Positions 6,926 to 8,487 of a DNA stretch of 8,487 nt are shown piece by piece. The DNA lies in NCBI RefSeq assembly GCF_001050015.1, contig NZ_CVTB01000009.1, positions 1-8,487 of the forward strand, given 5' to 3'. This DNA comes from Mycolicibacterium malmesburyense (GTDB taxonomy: Bacteria; Actinomycetota; Actinomycetes; Mycobacteriales; Mycobacteriaceae). The notes beneath the pieces were generated by a model, which was not told the origin of the DNA, did not search any database, and saw only the letters and a list, made by a program, of their open reading frames with translations. Positions within the stretch are counted from its first letter, which is position 1. Every line of letters starts with the position of its first letter. The position numbers and the translations under genes are program-made.

Positions 6926-6932
6926 TGACGAC

Positions 6933-8429
6933 ATGCAACGGATTATCGGAACCGAGGTCGAGTACGGCATCTCGTCGCCGTCCGACCCGGCCGCGAATCC
7001 GATCCTGACCTCCACCCAGGCGGTGCTCGCGTATGCCGCGGCGGCCGGGATCCAGCGCGCCAAGCGCACGCGCTGGGATTACGAGGTGGAATCGCCGCTG
7101 CGTGACGCCCGCGGATTCGACCTCAGCCGCTCGGCGGGCCCGCCGCCGGTCGTCGACGCCGATGAGGTCGGCGCGGCGAACATGATCCTGACCAACGGGG
7201 CGCGGTTGTACGTCGACCACGCCCACCCCGAGTACTCCGCGCCCGAGTGCACCGACCCGCTGGACGCCGTGATCTGGGACAAGGCCGGCGAGCGGGTGAT
7301 GGAGGCCGCCGCGCGACACGTCGCCAGCGTCCCCGGCGCGGTGAAGCTGCAGCTCTACAAGAACAACGTCGACGGCAAGGGCGCGTCGTACGGGTCGCAC
7401 GAGAACTACCTGATGAGCCGGCAGACGCCGTTCTCCGCCGTGATCGCCGGGTTGACCCCGTTCCTGGTGTCGCGCCAGGTCGTGACGGGTTCCGGACGCG
7501 TGGGCATCGGTCCCTCCGGCGACGAGCCCGGGTTCCAGCTGTCGCAGCGCTCGGACTACATCGAGGTCGAGGTCGGCCTGGAGACCACGCTCAAGCGGGG
7601 CATCATCAACACCCGCGACGAACCGCACGCCGACGCCGACAAGTACCGCAGGCTGCACGTGATCATCGGCGACGCGAACCTGTCGGAGACCTCGACGTAC
7701 CTGAAGCTGGGCGCGACGGCGCTGGTGCTCGACCTGATCGAGGAGGGCATGGACCTCAGCGATCTGGCGCTGGCCCGCCCCGTGCATGCGGTGCACGTGA
7801 TCAGCCGGGACCCGTCGCTGCGCGCCACCGTCGCGCTGGCCGACGGTCGCGAGGTGACCGGGCTTGCGCTGCAACGGATGTATCTCGACCGGGTGGCCAA
7901 GCTGGTCGACAGCCGCGACCCGGACCCGCGCGCCGCCGACATCGTCGAAACGTGGGCAGGAGTGCTCGACCTGCTGGAGCGCGACCCGATGGAGTGCGCG
8001 GAGATCCTCGACTGGCCCGCCAAGCTGCGGCTGCTCGAAGGGTTCCGGCACCGCGAGAACCTGGGCTGGTCGGCGCCGCGGTTGCACCTGGTCGACCTAC
8101 AGTACTCCGACGTCCGACTGGACAAGGGCCTGTACAACAGGTTGGTCGCCCGCGGGTCGATGAAGCGGTTGGTGACCGAACAGCAGGTGCTGGACGCGGT
8201 GGACAACCCGCCGACCGACACGCGCGCGTACTTCCGCGGGGAGTGCCTGCGGCGGTTCGGGGCCGATATCGCCGCCGCCAGCTGGGACTCGGTCATTTTC
8301 GATCTGGGTGGCGATTCGCTCGTCCGGATCCCGACGCTGGAGCCGCTGCGGGGCAGTAAGGCGCACGTCGGGGCCCTGCTGGACTCGGTGGACAGCGCCG
8401 TGGAACTGGTAGAACAGCTCACCAACTGA
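6933..8429 (+). CDS. dop: Pup deamidase/depupylase Dop
   Basis: Dop, a cytosolic member of the glutamine-synthetase-like Pup enzymes, converts the C-terminal Gln of Pup to Glu so that the ligase PafA can attach it, and it also cleaves Pup from substrates. The 498-residue protein looks complete. The N-terminus [13 protein letters not shown] carries metal-ligand glutamates E8 and E10. Residues about 40-80 ([20 protein letters not shown], then a Pro/acidic stretch) match the Dop-specific loop that sets it apart from PafA. D95 in [11 protein letters not shown] is the catalytic aspartate of the family. Further conserved blocks are [17 protein letters not shown] (143-159), [46 protein letters not shown] (226-245), [13 protein letters not shown] and [14 protein letters not shown] in the C-terminal domain. 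ATG 6933 is chosen because MQRIIGTE is the family start and a -10 box sits just before it; the open frame upstream lies in the divergent gene. The neighbouring pup gene would follow beyond the window. Confidence 0.98.
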   Translation: MQRIIGTEVEYGISSPSDPAANPILTSTQAVLAYAAAAGIQRAKRTRWDYEVESPLRDARGFDLSRSAGPPPVVDADEVGAANMILTNGARLYVDHAHPEYSAPECTDPLDAVIWDKAGERVMEAAARHVASVPGAVKLQLYKNNVDGKGASYGSHENYLMSRQTPFSAVIAGLTPFLVSRQVVTGSGRVGIGPSGDEPGFQLSQRSDYIEVEVGLETTLKRGIINTRDEPHADADKYRRLHVIIGDANLSETSTYLKLGATALVLDLIEEGMDLSDLALARPVHAVHVISRDPSLRATVALADGREVTGLALQRMYLDRVAKLVDSRDPDPRAADIVETWAGVLDLLERDPMECAEILDWPAKLRLLEGFRHRENLGWSAPRLHLVDLQYSDVRLDKGLYNRLVARGSMKRLVTEQQVLDAVDNPPTDTRAYFRGECLRRFGADIAAASWDSVIFDLGGDSLVRIPTLEPLRGSKAHVGALLDSVDSAVELVEQLTN

Positions 8430-8464
8430 GCCCCGCTATCCCAGGCAATCGGCTCGGCGACCGG

Positions 8465-8470
8465 TAATGT
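8465..8470 (+). promoter_or_regulatory. Candidate -10 element in the dop-pup intergenic region
   Basis: TAATGT fits TANNNT and is followed by ggag. In mycobacteria pup lies directly after dop, so this may serve pup, but pup itself is outside the window and no -35 match is clear. The rest of 8430-8487 holds no gene. A weak stem, ctgagcc (8426-8432) with ggctcgg (8451-8457, one G-T pair), overlaps the dop stop. Confidence 0.3.
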
Positions 8471-8487
8471 GGAGTCACGGCGGGCAG

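Noticed and set aside
6714..6932. N-terminal extension of dop
   Set aside because: It is antisense to the membrane-protein gene, and the Dop family begins MQRIIGTE at 6933.
6915..8087. A 390-codon open frame on the minus strand
   Set aside because: Antisense shadow of dop; the plus frame has clear Dop motifs and an intact catalytic residue.
8426..8457. Stem across the dop stop codon as a terminator
   Set aside because: Seven pairs including a G-T wobble and an 18-nt loop are too weak to call, and pup probably lies just downstream.

Overview
The window is GC-rich (roughly two thirds G+C by eye) actinobacterial chromosome. Its gene content and order point to a Mycobacterium-type organism, probably a fast-growing Mycolicibacterium-like species. 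The mycobacterial Pup-proteasome neighbourhood (trmI, a DUF503 gene, lppK, mpa, a conserved unknown, a membrane gene, dop, then pup) is present in the order known from M. tuberculosis Rv2118c to Rv2112c. Species assignment is inference. Mycobacterial -10 motifs (TANNNT) and apparent leaderless starts fit this.

Layout: (1) 1-465, the C-terminal half of tRNA m1A58 methyltransferase TrmI (+), cut by the window edge. (2) 516-1861, a compact three-gene leftward unit read as Mtb12/CFP-2-like secreted antigen, then lipoprotein LppK, then a DUF503 protein, with 7-nt gaps. It has a good promoter at 1895-1921. (3) 1862-2006, a divergent control region with an imperfect inverted repeat. (4) 2007-3845, mpa (+), the hexameric AAA+ ATPase that unfolds pupylated proteins and feeds them to the 20S proteasome. 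(5) 3904-4530, a conserved protein of unknown function (+). (6) 4535-6892, two tandem paralogous multi-pass membrane proteins (-). (7) 6933-8429, full-length dop (+), the Pup deamidase/depupylase. (8) 8430-8487, the start of the dop-pup intergenic region; pup itself is not in the window.

Functionally, Dop prepares Pup (Gln to Glu at the C-terminus) and also removes it. Mpa recognises pupylated substrates and docks on the proteasome through its C-terminal GQYL. The unknown protein and the membrane proteins sit between these two genes, but nothing in their sequences proves a role in pupylation. The leftward unit combines two exported proteins of one family with a small cytosolic protein. No mobile element, CRISPR array, tRNA or rRNA was seen. 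I see no convincing undescribed system. The best leads are the unknown gene between mpa and dop, the tandem membrane paralogs, and the very compact promoter arrangements.
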